Shown piece after piece: positions 50,378 through 63,939 of a stretch of 64,000 bases of DNA. Source of the stretch: Cellulosimicrobium terreum. Its GTDB lineage: Bacteria > Actinomycetota > Actinomycetes > Actinomycetales > Cellulomonadaceae. Numbering within the stretch: the first letter of the stretch is position 1; every line of letters starts with the position of its first letter. The translations under genes and the position numbers were made by a program. The notes under the pieces are model-generated. The model searched no databases. It had not been told where the DNA came from and saw nothing but the letters and a program-made list of their open reading frames with translations. The stretch spans positions 572,159 to 636,158 of the forward strand of contig JACYFD010000003.1 of assembly GCA_014803435.1 (NCBI GenBank), read 5' to 3'.

Positions 50378-51360
50378 GCGGTTCCTCCAGGGACCGTGGC
50401 CGACCTGCCTGCCCGGGTCCCGGGCGAGATCTGGACGGTCACGTTGTCGATGAGTCGGGTGGTGCCCACGCGCGCGGCCACGAGGAGGAGTCCCGGGCCG
50501 ACGGCGCCCGGCGCCAGGTCCTCCACGGTAGCCGGATCGACCAGCACCAGGTAATCCGTGTCAACACCGTCGGCCCCGGACAGGATTCCCCGGGCCGCCG
50601 CGAGCACCGCGTCGGCGTCCGCTCCCGACGCCGCGGCGTCCGCACCCGCCCGCAGCGCGCGGCTCAGCGCGAGCGCCCGGTCGCGCTCGGCCGGGTCGAG
50701 GTAGGCGTTGCGCGACGAGCGCGCGAGCCCGTCGGACTCGCGCACCGTCGGCACGGCGACGATCTCCACCGGCAGGTCCAGGTCCGCCACCATGCGGCGC
50801 ACCGCGAGGAGCTGCTGGGCGTCCTTCGCGCCGAAGACCGCCACGTCCGGGCCGGTGAGGTGCAGCAGCTTGAGGACGACGGTCAGCACCCCGTCGAAGT
50901 GCCCAGGACGGGACGCACCCTCGAGCACCGTCCCGATCCGGCCCGACGTCACGCGGACGATCGGGCCCGCCCCGGCAGTGCCGTCGTCTGCGACCGCGCC
51001 GGCACCTGCGAGGTCCGGGTACATCTGCCCGAGCTCGGGTGCGAAGACGACGTCCACCGTCGAGTCCGGGCCGCCCGTCGCGAGGAGCGCGACGTCGGCC
51101 GCGACGTCGCGCGGGTACCGCTCGTAGTCCTCGTCCGGACCGAACTGCAGCGGGTTGACGAAGTCCGTCACGACGACCTGACCGCCGGGGCCGACCTCGG
51201 CACGGGCCCGCCGGACGAGCTCGAGGTGACCTGCGTGCAGCGCACCCATCGTCATGACGACGGCGCGTCGCTGCGACGGGTGCTGCGCGCGCCACCGGCC
51301 GAGGAGGTCGCGCAGCTCGTCGGGAGCCGTGACGACGCCGGCGCCGCCGCCGGCCGTCAC
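50374..51360 (-). CDS. panC: Pantothenate synthetase
   Basis: Joins pantoate and beta-alanine using ATP. The 328-residue enzyme has [18 protein letters not shown] (HIGH-like), [33 protein letters not shown] and SSRNAYL. GTG start, with four-base overlaps at both ends. panB is not in the window. Confidence 0.96.
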   Translation of the reverse strand: MTAGGGAGVVTAPDELRDLLGRWRAQHPSQRRAVVMTMGALHAGHLELVRRARAEVGPGGQVVVTDFVNPLQFGPDEDYERYPRDVAADVALLATGGPDSTVDVVFAPELGQMYPDLAGAGAVADDGTAGAGPIVRVTSGRIGTVLEGASRPGHFDGVLTVVLKLLHLTGPDVAVFGAKDAQQLLAVRRMVADLDLPVEIVAVPTVRESDGLARSSRNAYLDPAERDRALALSRALRAGADAAASGADADAVLAAARGILSGADGVDTDYLVLVDPATVEDLAPGAVGPGLLLVAARVGTTRLIDNVTVQISPGTRAGRSATVPGGTA

Positions 51361-52319
51361 GCGGCTCCCCCGTCCGTGCCGCCGTCGGGTGCGTCGAGCG
51401 CGGCCCGCAGGCGGCGTGCCGCGTCCGCGTCGATCCGTCCGGCCGCGAGGGCCCGGTCCGTCGCCGCGCGGCTCAGCGCGACGTACGACGGCAGGATGTC
51501 GCCCGCGTCCGCGGTCGCGGCGAGCGCGCGCAGCGCGGCCAGGTGGTCCTCGACCGTGCCGACGTCGCCGCGCGAGACGGGACCCGTGAGGGCCGAGACG
51601 GCGCCGGGGCCGCCGACCTCCGTGCCCTTGTCCGCGGCCCGGGTCGCGCCGTCGAGAGCCGCCCCGAGGAGCGGCGCGAGCACCCGGCCCGGCCGCTCGA
51701 CACCCGCCGCCTCGAGCGCCTGCGCGGCCTGCGCGACGAGGACGACGAGGTGGTTCGCCCCGTGCGCGAGCGCCGCGTGGTACAGGCCGCGCGACTCCTC
51801 CCCCACGACGACCGGCTCGCCGCCGACCTCGACGACCAGCGCCTGGCCGATCGGCAGGACGGGGGCGGGTCCGGTCACCGCGAAGGTCGTGCCCTCGAGC
51901 CGGGACAGGTCGAGCGAGGTGCCCGTGAACGTCATGGCGGGGTGGATCGCGAGCGGGATGGCACCCGCCGCACGGGCAGGGTCCAGCACCTGCACGCCGT
52001 ACCGCCCGGACGTGTGCACGACGATCTGGCCCGGCTGCCACGCCCCCACGTCGGCGAGGCCGCGCACGAGGCCCGGCAGCGCGTCGTCGGGCACGGCGAG
52101 CAGCGCGAGCTCGGCGCGCTCGACGACGTCCGGGACCTCCAGCAGCGGCACGCCGGGCAGGAGCGTCGCCGCACGCTCGCGCGACTCCTCGGAGATGCCG
52201 CTCGCCCCGACGACGGCGTGCCCGGTGGCGCGCAGCGCGCTGCCGAGGACGGCCCCGACCCGACCCGCTCCGACGATGCCGACCCCGAGCCGTCCCGGCC
52301 GTGCACCCGCGGCGCTCAC
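51357..52319 (-). CDS. Rossmann-fold DUF2520 protein (possible ketopantoate reductase-like)
   Basis: A 320-residue protein with an N-terminal NAD(P)-binding fold ([31 protein letters not shown]) and a C-terminal helical DUF2520 domain ([21 protein letters not shown]). The two-domain plan resembles ketopantoate and 6-phosphogluconate-type reductases. It overlaps panC by four bases. Since no panE is visible here, a ketopantoate reductase role is a reasonable guess (inference only). The GTG start overlaps the upstream PH-domain gene. Confidence 0.8.
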   Translation of the reverse strand: MSAAGARPGRLGVGIVGAGRVGAVLGSALRATGHAVVGASGISEESRERAATLLPGVPLLEVPDVVERAELALLAVPDDALPGLVRGLADVGAWQPGQIVVHTSGRYGVQVLDPARAAGAIPLAIHPAMTFTGTSLDLSRLEGTTFAVTGPAPVLPIGQALVVEVGGEPVVVGEESRGLYHAALAHGANHLVVLVAQAAQALEAAGVERPGRVLAPLLGAALDGATRAADKGTEVGGPGAVSALTGPVSRGDVGTVEDHLAALRALAATADAGDILPSYVALSRAATDRALAAGRIDADAARRLRAALDAPDGGTDGGAA

Positions 52320-53962
52320 GACCGCTCCCCCGTCGTGCCGTCGGCGGTGTCAGCCGCTCCGTCGCCCGTCCGGGTGTCGGCCGGCTCCCTGTCCACGGGC
52401 TCCGTGCCGACCGGCCCCGTGCCGACCGCTACCGCCGCCTCGCGCATCCACAGCTCGGGGCCGGCGTGGGCGCGGGCCTCGTGCGCCCGGGCCGCCTGCT
52501 GGTCGAGCAGGTGCGCGGCGTCGGACGCGTCGAGGTGCGCCACCCGGGGTGCGACGGGCCCCGGCGTGGAGTGGATGGCGAACGTCGCGATCCGCAGCCG
52601 ACGCTGCAGCGGCCCCTGCTGGAGCCCCAGGGACTGCGTGCGCTCGTGCGGCACCACGACGAGGCTGCGGACGAGCCTGCCGCCGCGCAGGAACAGTGCC
52701 CGTTCCGTCACGGCGTACCCGTTGCGCCGCCACGACAGCGGGTCCAGCACCCGTGCGCGGCGTGGGCTCCCGACGTGGTGGTGGCCGGCGTCGAGCCCGG
52801 ACAGGCCCTCGTCGAGCAGGACGCGCGCGTCCGGGGTACCGAGGTCCGGCAGCACGAGCCAGAGCGCCGCGAAGGCCTCGTCGCGGGTGCCCACGGGCAG
52901 GAGGACGCTCGTCGTCTCGGAGCCGTCCGTCACCCCGTAGCCGGCGACGTTGACGTCGACCCGCCACCAGTCGGGCCCGCGCCAGAACAGTCCCTGCCGC
53001 AGCCGCACCGCCTGCACGCGACCCGGCGGGATGGTCTGGGACCGCGTCTCGAGCAGCCCGTGACGCAGCCGGATGCCGTCCGGCGAGATCGCCGACCGGA
53101 ACCCGAAGCCGCTCGAGAACCGCTGGAAGAGGTAGCCACCGAAGCCGAGCACGGCGGGCAGCGCGCTGAAGAGGATGCTGATCTCGCGGGTTCCGGCGAC
53201 GACCCCCGCGATGGCGAGGATGCCCAGGACGAGACCGACCGTCGCTCCCGACCGCACGAGCGAGAGCACGAGCCGCCCCGGCTGCACCGTCGTGACGGCC
53301 TGCTCGGGTGCCTCCGGTGCCCCGAGGAGCGCCGGAGCAGCGGGGACGCCCTCCGGCGGAGCACCACCCGGCGTCACACCCTCGCGGGGCGGTGCCCCCG
53401 GTGCGTCGGCGCCGGCCGGCACGGGTGCCCGGCCCTCCTTCAGCCCCGCGGCCCGCGCGAGCAGCTCGGCCCGCAGCGCGTTCGCGTCCGCCTCCTTGAG
53501 GAACCCCAGCTTCACGCCGGAGCCCGACCCTCCCGCGACCTCGAGGTTCAGCTCGGCCAGGCCGAACAGGCGGGCCAGGAGCGGCTGCACGACGTCAACG
53601 GCTTGCAGCCGGTCGAGCCGCGCGCGCCGCTGCTGCCGGAACAGGACGCCCGAGCGCAGGTGCACGGACTCGTCGTCCACGGCGTAGCTCGTCATGCGCC
53701 ACGCGAGGGCGGAGTAGCCGAGCCCGACGACTCCCACGGCCGCGATCGCGAGCAGGACCTGCCACCACCGGTCCCCCGCGAGCAGGTTGTCCCCCGAGGG
53801 GAGACCGTTCACCGTCTGCTGGCCGACGACGACGAGCAGGACCGCGATCACGGTCCAGCCGCGCACGAGCGGCGTGACCGGGTGCACCCGACGCCACTCG
53901 AGCGTGTCGGCCCCCGCCGACGCCGTGGACGTCGGACCGGCGACCGGGAGGTCGCCGCTCAC
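52316..53962 (-). CDS. Membrane protein with bacterial PH (bPH2) domains, YdbT-like
   Basis: A 548-residue membrane protein: two N-terminal membrane helices (about 34-50, 66-86), a bPH2 domain ([34 protein letters not shown]), a Pro/Gly/Ala linker, two more helices (about 232-280) and further bPH2 repeats ([42 protein letters not shown]). Resembles Bacillus YdbT, which works with YdbS; the function is poorly known. GTG 53962 overlaps the neighbouring YdbS-like gene by four bases. Confidence 0.85.
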   Translation of the reverse strand: MSGDLPVAGPTSTASAGADTLEWRRVHPVTPLVRGWTVIAVLLVVVGQQTVNGLPSGDNLLAGDRWWQVLLAIAAVGVVGLGYSALAWRMTSYAVDDESVHLRSGVLFRQQRRARLDRLQAVDVVQPLLARLFGLAELNLEVAGGSGSGVKLGFLKEADANALRAELLARAAGLKEGRAPVPAGADAPGAPPREGVTPGGAPPEGVPAAPALLGAPEAPEQAVTTVQPGRLVLSLVRSGATVGLVLGILAIAGVVAGTREISILFSALPAVLGFGGYLFQRFSSGFGFRSAISPDGIRLRHGLLETRSQTIPPGRVQAVRLRQGLFWRGPDWWRVDVNVAGYGVTDGSETTSVLLPVGTRDEAFAALWLVLPDLGTPDARVLLDEGLSGLDAGHHHVGSPRRARVLDPLSWRRNGYAVTERALFLRGGRLVRSLVVVPHERTQSLGLQQGPLQRRLRIATFAIHSTPGPVAPRVAHLDASDAAHLLDQQAARAHEARAHAGPELWMREAAVAVGTGPVGTEPVDREPADTRTGDGAADTADGTTGERS

Positions 53963-54519
53963 AGGCCCGCCAGCCGCGCCTCGCCGCGCGACGCGAGCCG
54001 GTCGCGCAGGCGCTCGGCCTCCGCGGGTCCCAGCCCGTCGATCGTCGCGTCGGTCGACGCCGAGGCCGTGTGGAGCTGGACCTGCGCGATCCGCAGCCGA
54101 CGCGCGAGCGGGCCGGCCTGGACGTCGACGTACTGCATGCGTCCGTACGGCACGACGACGAGCGAGCGGAACATGATGCCCTTGCGGATGAGGAGGTCGT
54201 CGTCGCGCTCGGCGTAGCCGATGGCCCGCACCTGGCGCGGCACCACGACCGCCGTCCACACGCACTCGACCAGGACGACCCCGAGCACGATCCACGGCCA
54301 CCAGTGGTCGACGACGACGAGGAGCACGATCGCGACGACGGCGATGACGGCGAAGACGATGCCGTTCGAGATCAGCCGGGCCGTGGCAAGACGCGGTGAC
54401 ACCCGCGTCCACACGACGCCGGCCGGGTCGAACGGGCCGTCGCCGCTCGGGGATCCGGTCGCGGACGGTGCCGTGGACGTCGCGGGTCGTTCCACGGGGC
54501 GTTGCTCTGGTCGATCCAT
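53959..54519 (-). CDS. PH domain-containing membrane protein, YdbS-like
   Basis: A 186-residue protein with a Pro/Ser-rich N-terminus, two membrane helices (about 50-92) and one bPH2 domain (AERDDDLLIRKGIMFRSLVVVPYGRMQYVDVQAGPLARRLRIAQVQLHT). Forms a coupled pair with the following YdbT-like gene. Confidence 0.88.
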   Translation of the reverse strand: MDRPEQRPVERPATSTAPSATGSPSGDGPFDPAGVVWTRVSPRLATARLISNGIVFAVIAVVAIVLLVVVDHWWPWIVLGVVLVECVWTAVVVPRQVRAIGYAERDDDLLIRKGIMFRSLVVVPYGRMQYVDVQAGPLARRLRIAQVQLHTASASTDATIDGLGPAEAERLRDRLASRGEARLAGL

Positions 54520-54546
54520 GGGTCGATCCTCCCATCCGGGACGGCG

Positions 54547-55053
54547 TCAGGTCGCGGAGCTGGCCTCGGACGAGCCCGGGTCGTCGCCCGTCCGCGACCC
54601 GGCGGCCTCCTCGCCGTCGCGGGGCGGCAGCTGGCAGAAGCGCTCGGCGACGAGCCCGACGACCGACAGCACGACGGCGCAGGCCACCGCGACACCGGCA
54701 GCGATCGCCCGGTCGCGCCGCGCCTCGATCGCCAGGTCGGGCAGGGCGACCAGCACCTGCCCGCCGTACCACCCGGCGAGCAAAGCACCGGTGAGCGCCG
54801 CGGCCTTCGCCAGCACGAACGTCCGCGCCGCACGGATGGCGTCGAGCGAGGGACGCCTGCCCTGCTGGTAGGCGCGGACCGTCCACCCGGACCAGAACAC
54901 CAGGACGGCCAGCGCCAGGACGGCGACGTCCACGAGCCACGGCACCGGCGGGAGGTACGTCCCCCGGCCCTCGAGGCCACGGACGACGAGCCACGCCGCG
55001 GCGAGCGTGACGACCGCGACGACGAGGAGCGACCTGACAGACGTCCGTCGCAT
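54547..55053 (-). CDS. DUF3180 membrane protein
   Basis: A 168-residue actinobacterial protein with four membrane segments (about 8-24, 37-56, 83-103, 117-138) and an acidic/Ser-rich tail. It is regularly found after folate genes in this group; function unknown. Its ATG shares one base with the stop of folB-folK (TGATG). Confidence 0.85.
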   Translation of the reverse strand: MRRTSVRSLLVVAVVTLAAAWLVVRGLEGRGTYLPPVPWLVDVAVLALAVLVFWSGWTVRAYQQGRRPSLDAIRAARTFVLAKAAALTGALLAGWYGGQVLVALPDLAIEARRDRAIAAGVAVACAVVLSVVGLVAERFCQLPPRDGEEAAGSRTGDDPGSSEASSAT

Positions 55054-57239
55054 CAGCGCTGCGGGTCGCCCGGGTGGCTCGACACCGGCGCGAAGGGCGG
55101 CCAGGACACGGGCGGCACCTCCGGCGCGGGGTCGGGCGTCACCGGTGGGTGGGACTGCGCCGCCGGTTCCGGGGGTTGCACGCTGCGGTCGGCGAGCGGA
55201 CCAGGAGCGGACGGCGCCGTGTGCACCGGAGCGAAGGGGACGCCGCGGATGATCGTGTCGTCGCTCGAGGCGACGTGCGGCCCGGCGTACGGCTGGACCT
55301 GTGGCGCGGGCGCGACGGGCGTCTCGTCCGTGCCGGCGGCGGGGACCGGGGCGAAGACCGGAACCGTCGGGCGCGCGACAGGCTCAGGCTCAGGCTCGGG
55401 CGGCACCGGCATCGCGGTCGCGCGCGGGATCCAGGCCGGGGTGACGGCCTCGGGCTCGGCCTGGGGCGCCGCGACCGGGTCCGCGGGGTGCTCCGTGGCG
55501 AGCCGGGCGTCGGGCTGCGGGCCGCCGTGCGGGTGGTCGTCTGCCTCGTGCGCGGGCGGCGTGTACTGATCCGCGAGCGGCGTGTGGTGGTCCAGGGGCG
55601 GGGTGTGGTCCACGGGCGTCGGGGCTGCGGTCGGTGCCGGGGCGGGCGCGTCCGGCACGGGAGGTGCGGGCGGTGCGGGCGAGACCTCCGGTACGGCGCC
55701 CGTCGGGTGCGGCGCCGGCTCGGTCAGCCAGTCGAGCGCGAGCCAGCGGATGCCGCTGCGGTCCGGAGCGGTCGCCGCGAGCGCGGACACCGGTCCGCCG
55801 CCGAGCCCAGGGAGCACGGCGCCCGGGTCGACCTGCGACCACGGCTCGAGGACGAAGGCTCGCTCGTGCGCCCGCGGGTGCGGCAGCTCGAGGTCGTCGG
55901 CGACGTCGGTGAGGTTGCCGTACACGACGAGGTCGACGTCGAGCGTGCGCGCCCCCCAGCGCTCCGTGCGCTCACGACCGTGCGCGTTCTCGACGGACTG
56001 GCAGGCGTGCAGGAGGTCGCGTGCGGACAGGCGGGTACGGGCGAGCAGCACGGCGTTGAGGTAGTCGGGCTGGTCCGGTCCCCCGACCGCCTCGGTGCGA
56101 GCGAGCGGCGAGACCTCGGTGATCTCGATCCCGGAGATCCGGTCGAGGTCCGTGATCGCGTCGCGCAGCGTCTGCTGGGCCTCCCCGAGGTTGGCACCGA
56201 GGGCGAGCACGACGTCGACGAACCCGGCGGGCACGTCGTCCATCCTGTCGCGCTCGCGCTCTGCCTCGCGCGGTGCGACGGGTGCGGGGGGCGGGGTCGA
56301 GGCCGTGGGGGCGTCCTCGAACGGGCCGGGCGCCTCCGCGGCGGCGTGCGCCGTCATGTCTGCGTCGACCTGCTCGTCCGTGGCCTCGACGCGGTCCGCG
56401 GCCACAGCTCCATCCACATCGCCGGCGGGCACCGGCTCGACCGTCGGCATCGGCGTGTCCGTCGCGTCCGGCACGGCCCCGAGACCTGTGGTGTCCGTCG
56501 GCACCGGCGGCACGGGCGGCACCGGTGGCGCCGGTGGCACGGCAGGGTCCGGGGTTCCGGACGGGCTGCCGGACGACACGTCGGTCGCGGGCTGCGGCAC
56601 GACGTGCTGCTCGCCCGACCCGTCCGTGCCGTCCGCACCGCCGGCGGTCGACGTCGCGGGCGGGATGCTCGGCGGCATGACGGCGGGCGCAGGCGCGAGC
56701 TCCGGCTCCGCGACGTGCTCGACCCCGTGGATGAGCGCAGGTGCCACGGACCCGACCGGGATCGGCCCCTGCACCGGACGCTCGGGCTCTGGCCGGCGCG
56801 ACGACCGCGAGAGCGGTGCCACGACCGGCACGACGACGCGGTCACGGCGGATCACGACCTCGACGTCGTCGAACTCGACGTCGAGCGGCGCCTGCGGCTT
56901 GTGGACGGCCACGTCGACCGCGACGACCTCCTCGTGCGTGAGGATGGTCGCGGCGATGCGCTCCGCCACCGTCTCCACGAGGTCCGCGGGCGAGCCGGCG
57001 AGCACGGCGACCACGTCGTCGGCCACACCGGCGTAGCTCACGGTGCTGCCCAGGTCGTCGCCGCGCGCTGCCGCGCGTGTGTCGAGGTGCAGCACGACGT
57101 CGGCGCGGAAGAGCTGCCCGTCGACCTTCTCGTGCTCGTAGACCCCGTGGTGCCCGGTCGCGCTGAGCCCGGTGAGACGGATCCGGTCGAACGGCCTGCC
57201 GTCGGCGTCGAGCACCGCCCCTGCGAACGCTGTGGTCAC
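55053..57239 (-). CDS. folB-folK: Bifunctional dihydroneopterin aldolase / HPPK (FolB-FolK) with long disordered regions
   Basis: Two consecutive folate steps in one 728-residue protein. FolB (about 1-135) has LTGLSATGHHGVYEHEKVDGQLF and VHKPQAP. FolK (about 336-505) has LALGANLGEAQQTLRDAI, TEAVGGPDQPDYLNAVL, RTLDVDLVVYG and LPHPRAHERAFVLEPW. Between them lie about 195 residues rich in Pro, Thr, Val, Asp and Gly, and after FolK about 220 residues rich in Pro, Ala, Val and Glu. FolB plus FolK normally total about 300 residues, so more than half of the protein is low complexity. The frame stays open and the codon pattern is GC-normal, so this is not a frameshift artefact. Start GTG 57239. Confidence 0.92.
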   Translation of the reverse strand: MTTAFAGAVLDADGRPFDRIRLTGLSATGHHGVYEHEKVDGQLFRADVVLHLDTRAAARGDDLGSTVSYAGVADDVVAVLAGSPADLVETVAERIAATILTHEEVVAVDVAVHKPQAPLDVEFDDVEVVIRRDRVVVPVVAPLSRSSRRPEPERPVQGPIPVGSVAPALIHGVEHVAEPELAPAPAVMPPSIPPATSTAGGADGTDGSGEQHVVPQPATDVSSGSPSGTPDPAVPPAPPVPPVPPVPTDTTGLGAVPDATDTPMPTVEPVPAGDVDGAVAADRVEATDEQVDADMTAHAAAEAPGPFEDAPTASTPPPAPVAPREAERERDRMDDVPAGFVDVVLALGANLGEAQQTLRDAITDLDRISGIEITEVSPLARTEAVGGPDQPDYLNAVLLARTRLSARDLLHACQSVENAHGRERTERWGARTLDVDLVVYGNLTDVADDLELPHPRAHERAFVLEPWSQVDPGAVLPGLGGGPVSALAATAPDRSGIRWLALDWLTEPAPHPTGAVPEVSPAPPAPPVPDAPAPAPTAAPTPVDHTPPLDHHTPLADQYTPPAHEADDHPHGGPQPDARLATEHPADPVAAPQAEPEAVTPAWIPRATAMPVPPEPEPEPVARPTVPVFAPVPAAGTDETPVAPAPQVQPYAGPHVASSDDTIIRGVPFAPVHTAPSAPGPLADRSVQPPEPAAQSHPPVTPDPAPEVPPVSWPPFAPVSSHPGDPQR

Positions 57240-57242
57240 GTC

Positions 57243-58220
57243 CTACTCCTGTCCTGGTGCGCCGTCGGCGGTCGTGCCCGTCCGGTCCCGGCTACCTGCC
57301 GGGCCCGGGCTGTCCGCCCCATCCTGCAAGGTCGTGGCCGCCCGCGTCGAGTCACCCGGAGTGCGAGACGCGCCGGACCAGACCGCAGCGACCCGCACGG
57401 CGTCCGCCGACTCGCGCACCGCGTGCACCCGCACGGCCCACGCGCCCGCCGCGGCGGCGAGGGCGGACACGGCCGCTGTCGCGCCGTCGCGCTGCAGCGG
57501 CGGGACGGGATCGCCGTCGGGCCCGGCGAGGAGATGGCCGAGGAACCGCTTGCGGGACGCACCGACGAGCACCGGCAGCCCGAGCGCCGTCAGCTCTCCC
57601 AGCCGTGCGAGCAGGGGCCAGTTCGCGCTGCCCGCCTTGGAGAACCCGAGCCCCGGGTCGAGCACGAGCTGCTCGCGACGCACACCGGCGGCCAGGAAGG
57701 CCTCGACCCTGGCGGCGAGCTCGTCGCGCACGTCCGTGACGACGTCGTCGTACACCTCGAGCGAGTCCATCACGTCCGCGTGGCCCCGCCAGTGCATGCA
57801 GACGTAGGCGACGCCCGTGCGGGCGACGACGTCGGCCATCGCGGGGTCGGCCAGACCGCCGGAGACGTCGTTGACGATCCGCGCCCCCGCCGAGACCGCA
57901 CGCTCCGCCACGACGGCGCGGGTCGTGTCGACGCTGATCACCACGTCCTGCGCGGCCAGCTCGGCGATCACGGGCAGCACGCGTGCGAGCTCGGTCTCGA
58001 CGTCGACACGGGCGGCGCCCGGGCGGGTGGACTCACCGCCGACGTCGAGGATGTCCGCGCCCTGGGCGAGCAGGTCGAGCCCGTGGGCGACCGCGGCCGC
58101 GGGCTCGTACCACTCGCCGCCGTCGGAGAACGAGTCGGGGGTGACGTTCACGACCCCCATGACGAGCGTTCGCCCGAGGCCCGCGAGGTGCTCCAGCCCG
58201 GCGACGGTGGCGGCGGTCAT
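57243..58220 (-). CDS. folP: Dihydropteroate synthase
   Basis: Joins dihydropterin pyrophosphate and p-aminobenzoate; the sulfonamide target. The 325-residue TIM barrel has MGVVNVTPDSFSDGG, DILDVGGESTRPGA, VDTTRA, NDVSGG, LDPGLGFSKAGSANW and GASRKRFLG. A Ser/Thr/Gly-rich tail of about 45 residues follows the barrel. Three bases separate its stop from the folB-folK start. Confidence 0.96.
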   Translation of the reverse strand: MTAATVAGLEHLAGLGRTLVMGVVNVTPDSFSDGGEWYEPAAAVAHGLDLLAQGADILDVGGESTRPGAARVDVETELARVLPVIAELAAQDVVISVDTTRAVVAERAVSAGARIVNDVSGGLADPAMADVVARTGVAYVCMHWRGHADVMDSLEVYDDVVTDVRDELAARVEAFLAAGVRREQLVLDPGLGFSKAGSANWPLLARLGELTALGLPVLVGASRKRFLGHLLAGPDGDPVPPLQRDGATAAVSALAAAAGAWAVRVHAVRESADAVRVAAVWSGASRTPGDSTRAATTLQDGADSPGPAGSRDRTGTTADGAPGQE

Positions 58221-58226
58221 GTGTGG

Positions 58227-58839
58227 CTAGCGACCGAGGATGAGGCTCATCGCCTCGGCGCGGGTCGCGCCGTCGCGCATCTGGCCGCGCACCGCCGACG
58301 TGACCGTGCGGGACCCGGGCTTGCGCACCCCGCGCATCGACATGCACAGGTGCTCGCACTCGACGACGACGATCGCGCCGCGCGGTTGCAGGTGCTCGAC
58401 GAGCGCGTCGGCGATCTGGGAGGTGAGCCGTTCCTGGACCTGGGGCCGGCGGGCGAACACCTCGACGAGCCGCGCGAGCTTCGACAGGCCGGTGATGCGG
58501 CCGTCGACGTTGGGGATGTACCCGACGTGCGCGACGCCGTGGAACGGCACGAGGTGGTGCTCGCACGTCGAGTACACCTCGATGTCCTTGACGAGCACCA
58601 TCTCCTCGTGGCCGATGTCGAACATCGTCGTGAGGACGTCCCCCGGCTCCTGGTGCAGGCCGGCGAAGATCTCGCGGTACGCCCGTGCCACGCGCGCCGG
58701 CGTCTCGCGCAGCCCCTCGCGGTCCGGGTCCTCCCCGACCGCGAGCAGCAGCTCGCGGATCGCGGCCTCGGCGCGCGGGGCGTCATAGGCGACCTCGGCA
58801 GCCTCGGCCCCGTCGGACACGTCAGACACGTCCGGCAGC

Positions 58840-58847
<8 letters not shown>
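58227..58847 (-). CDS. folE: GTP cyclohydrolase I
   Basis: First step of tetrahydrofolate synthesis. The 206-residue enzyme has zinc ligands in [13 protein letters not shown] and [17 protein letters not shown], plus [21 protein letters not shown]. Its GTG start lies eight bases inside the end of ftsH. Confidence 0.97.
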
Positions 58848-60948
<2,101 letters not shown>

Positions 60949-61112
60949 CGGCGACGGGGCGCGGGCCCCGGATCCCTCCGCTCGCGCAAGTGTTCGGGCT
61001 CGAAACTACACGCTGCACCCTGGCGTCCGCTGACGAATCCGGGCCTGTTCGCCCAGGGCGTGGTACCCCGTGCCGTCCGGTCGGGATGCGGGAGCGGCGC
61101 GCAGGAGCGTGC

Positions 61113-61667
61113 TCAGGTCGTGTAGACGTGCGGCGCGAGGGTCCCGACGAACGGCAGGTTGCGGTACTTCTCGGCGTAGTCCAGCCCGTAGCCGACGACG
61201 AACTCGTTCGGGATGTCGAACCCGACGTAGCGCACGTCGACGTCGGTCTTCGCGGCGTCGGGCTTGCGCAGCATCGCCGCCACCTCCACGGACGCCGGGC
61301 CGCGCGAGCGCAGGTTCGACAGCAGCCAGGAGAGCGTGAGACCCGAGTCGATGATGTCCTCGACGATCAGCACGTTGCGGCCCGTGAGGTCCGCGTCGAG
61401 GTCCTTGAGGATGCGTACGACGCCCGAGGACTTGGTGCCCGACCCGTAGGACGACACCGCCATCCAGTCCATCTCGACGTGGTGGCTGAGCCGGCGCGCG
61501 AGATCAGCCATCACCATGACCGCGCCCTTGAGGACGCCCACGAGCAGGAGGTCCTGCCCGGCGTAGTCACGGTCGATCTGCTCGGCGATCTCGTCGAGCC
61601 GACGGCCGAGCTGTTCCTCGGTGAGCAGCACGTTCTCAAGGTCGCCTGCGACGTCCGATTCGTCCAC
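61113..61667 (-). CDS. hpt: Hypoxanthine phosphoribosyltransferase
   Basis: Salvages hypoxanthine/guanine to IMP/GMP with PRPP. The 184-residue type I PRTase shows the PRPP loop [33 protein letters not shown] and [22 protein letters not shown] 61667. The tilS-hpt-ftsH order is a conserved bacterial cluster. Confidence 0.96.
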   Translation of the reverse strand: MDESDVAGDLENVLLTEEQLGRRLDEIAEQIDRDYAGQDLLLVGVLKGAVMVMADLARRLSHHVEMDWMAVSSYGSGTKSSGVVRILKDLDADLTGRNVLIVEDIIDSGLTLSWLLSNLRSRGPASVEVAAMLRKPDAAKTDVDVRYVGFDIPNEFVVGYGLDYAEKYRNLPFVGTLAPHVYTT

Positions 61668-61723
61668 GGGGGGTCACTCCTGTGTCATCTGGGGGGCGGG
61701 TTCGGGTGGGGCGCGAGGTCAGC

Positions 61724-62773
<1,050 letters not shown>

Positions 62774-62784
62774 GACGGTCCGGC

Positions 62785-63939
62785 TCAGCCGTGGACGCGG
62801 CGCACCCAGGCGCGCGCGTCCGCGATCTCGCGGGCGGTCGGCAGGTTCTGGGGCGAGGCCCACACCGCGTTGAACCCGTCCCGGCCGACGTCCCGCTCCA
62901 CCGCGCGAACGAACGCCGCGCCGTCGCGGTACTGCGCGATCTTCGCGTCCATGCCGAGCAGGCGGCGCAGCACGACGTCGAACCTGCCCCCGCCGTCGCG
63001 CCGCGCCTCGAACTTCCTGCGGATGGTGCGCACCGTGCGCACGGTGCGCGGCCCCACGGCGTCCATCGCGACGTCGGCGTGGCCCTCGAGGAGCGCCATG
63101 ACGGCGCTCACGTCCTCGAGCCGGTGCTGCTCGTCCGGCGTCAGGAGACCGTCGACGAACGTGCCGCCGTCGCCGCGCACGGCGCGCAGCACCGCTCCCC
63201 CGACGGTGCGCAGCTTCTCCCGGAGCCGCGCCTCGGCGAGCCGGCGCGACGACGAGGACAGCTCGGTCAGCAGGTCTCCCGCCTGGGCACGCATGTGCTC
63301 GGCGAGCCACGGCGCGGTCGCGAACTGCAGCGCGTGGGTCTGCTCGTGCAGGCAGACCCAGAGCCGGAAGTCTGCGGGGACGAGGTCGAGCGCCCGCTCG
63401 ACCTGCAGGACGTTGGGCGCCACGAGCACGAGCCGCCCGCGGGTCCCGGCCCCGGTGCCGGTGCCGGACTCGCTGCTGTCCTTGGCCAGTCCGCTGTACG
63501 GGTCGAACTGGCCGAGCACCCGGCTCGCGAGCACCGCCAGGACGGCGCCCACCTGTGCGGCGCCGACCAGCGCGGTCGTCTGCGAGACGCCCCGACCGTC
63601 CGAACCGAGGTCGAGCGCGCCCGCGACGTCGCGGGTGAGCGAGGCCATGACCTGGGTGTTCGCCTGTGCCCAGCGTGCGCGGTCGACGACGTACACGTCG
63701 CCGAGCGAGCCGTCGCCACGGCTCCGGTCCCCGACGGCCGGGGACATCCGCGTGACGTCGAGGACGTGCGGCACCGCCGCCACGGCCGCGCCGTGGAGCC
63801 CGCCGACGAGGTCCGCCAGCTCGTCGCGCGAGGCCTGCGGACCCGCCGGGGCGAGGTGCCGGGCGATCTGGGCAGCTGCTGCCCAGTCCACGATCGGCGT
63901 GCCGCCCACCGGGCGCTCGGCCTTGTCGACGAGGGTCAC
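62785..63939 (-). CDS. Zinc-dependent metalloprotease family protein (DUF2342)
   Basis: A 384-residue actinobacterial protein. The HExxH-type motif HEQTH (in [20 protein letters not shown]) and a distal [11 protein letters not shown] with the likely third zinc ligand Glu mark it as a zincin. Annotations also call the family F420-biosynthesis associated; the role is unknown. TACCGT is six bases before GTG 63939 (leaderless layout). It heads the tilS-hpt run. Confidence 0.88.
   Translation of the reverse strand: MTLVDKAERPVGGTPIVDWAAAAQIARHLAPAGPQASRDELADLVGGLHGAAVAAVPHVLDVTRMSPAVGDRSRGDGSLGDVYVVDRARWAQANTQVMASLTRDVAGALDLGSDGRGVSQTTALVGAAQVGAVLAVLASRVLGQFDPYSGLAKDSSESGTGTGAGTRGRLVLVAPNVLQVERALDLVPADFRLWVCLHEQTHALQFATAPWLAEHMRAQAGDLLTELSSSSRRLAEARLREKLRTVGGAVLRAVRGDGGTFVDGLLTPDEQHRLEDVSAVMALLEGHADVAMDAVGPRTVRTVRTIRRKFEARRDGGGRFDVVLRRLLGMDAKIAQYRDGAAFVRAVERDVGRDGFNAVWASPQNLPTAREIADARAWVRRVHG

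Noticed and set aside
55053-57239. Frameshift or assembly error in the folB-folK gene
   Set aside because: Both catalytic domains lie in one continuous frame with a consistent codon pattern through the linker.
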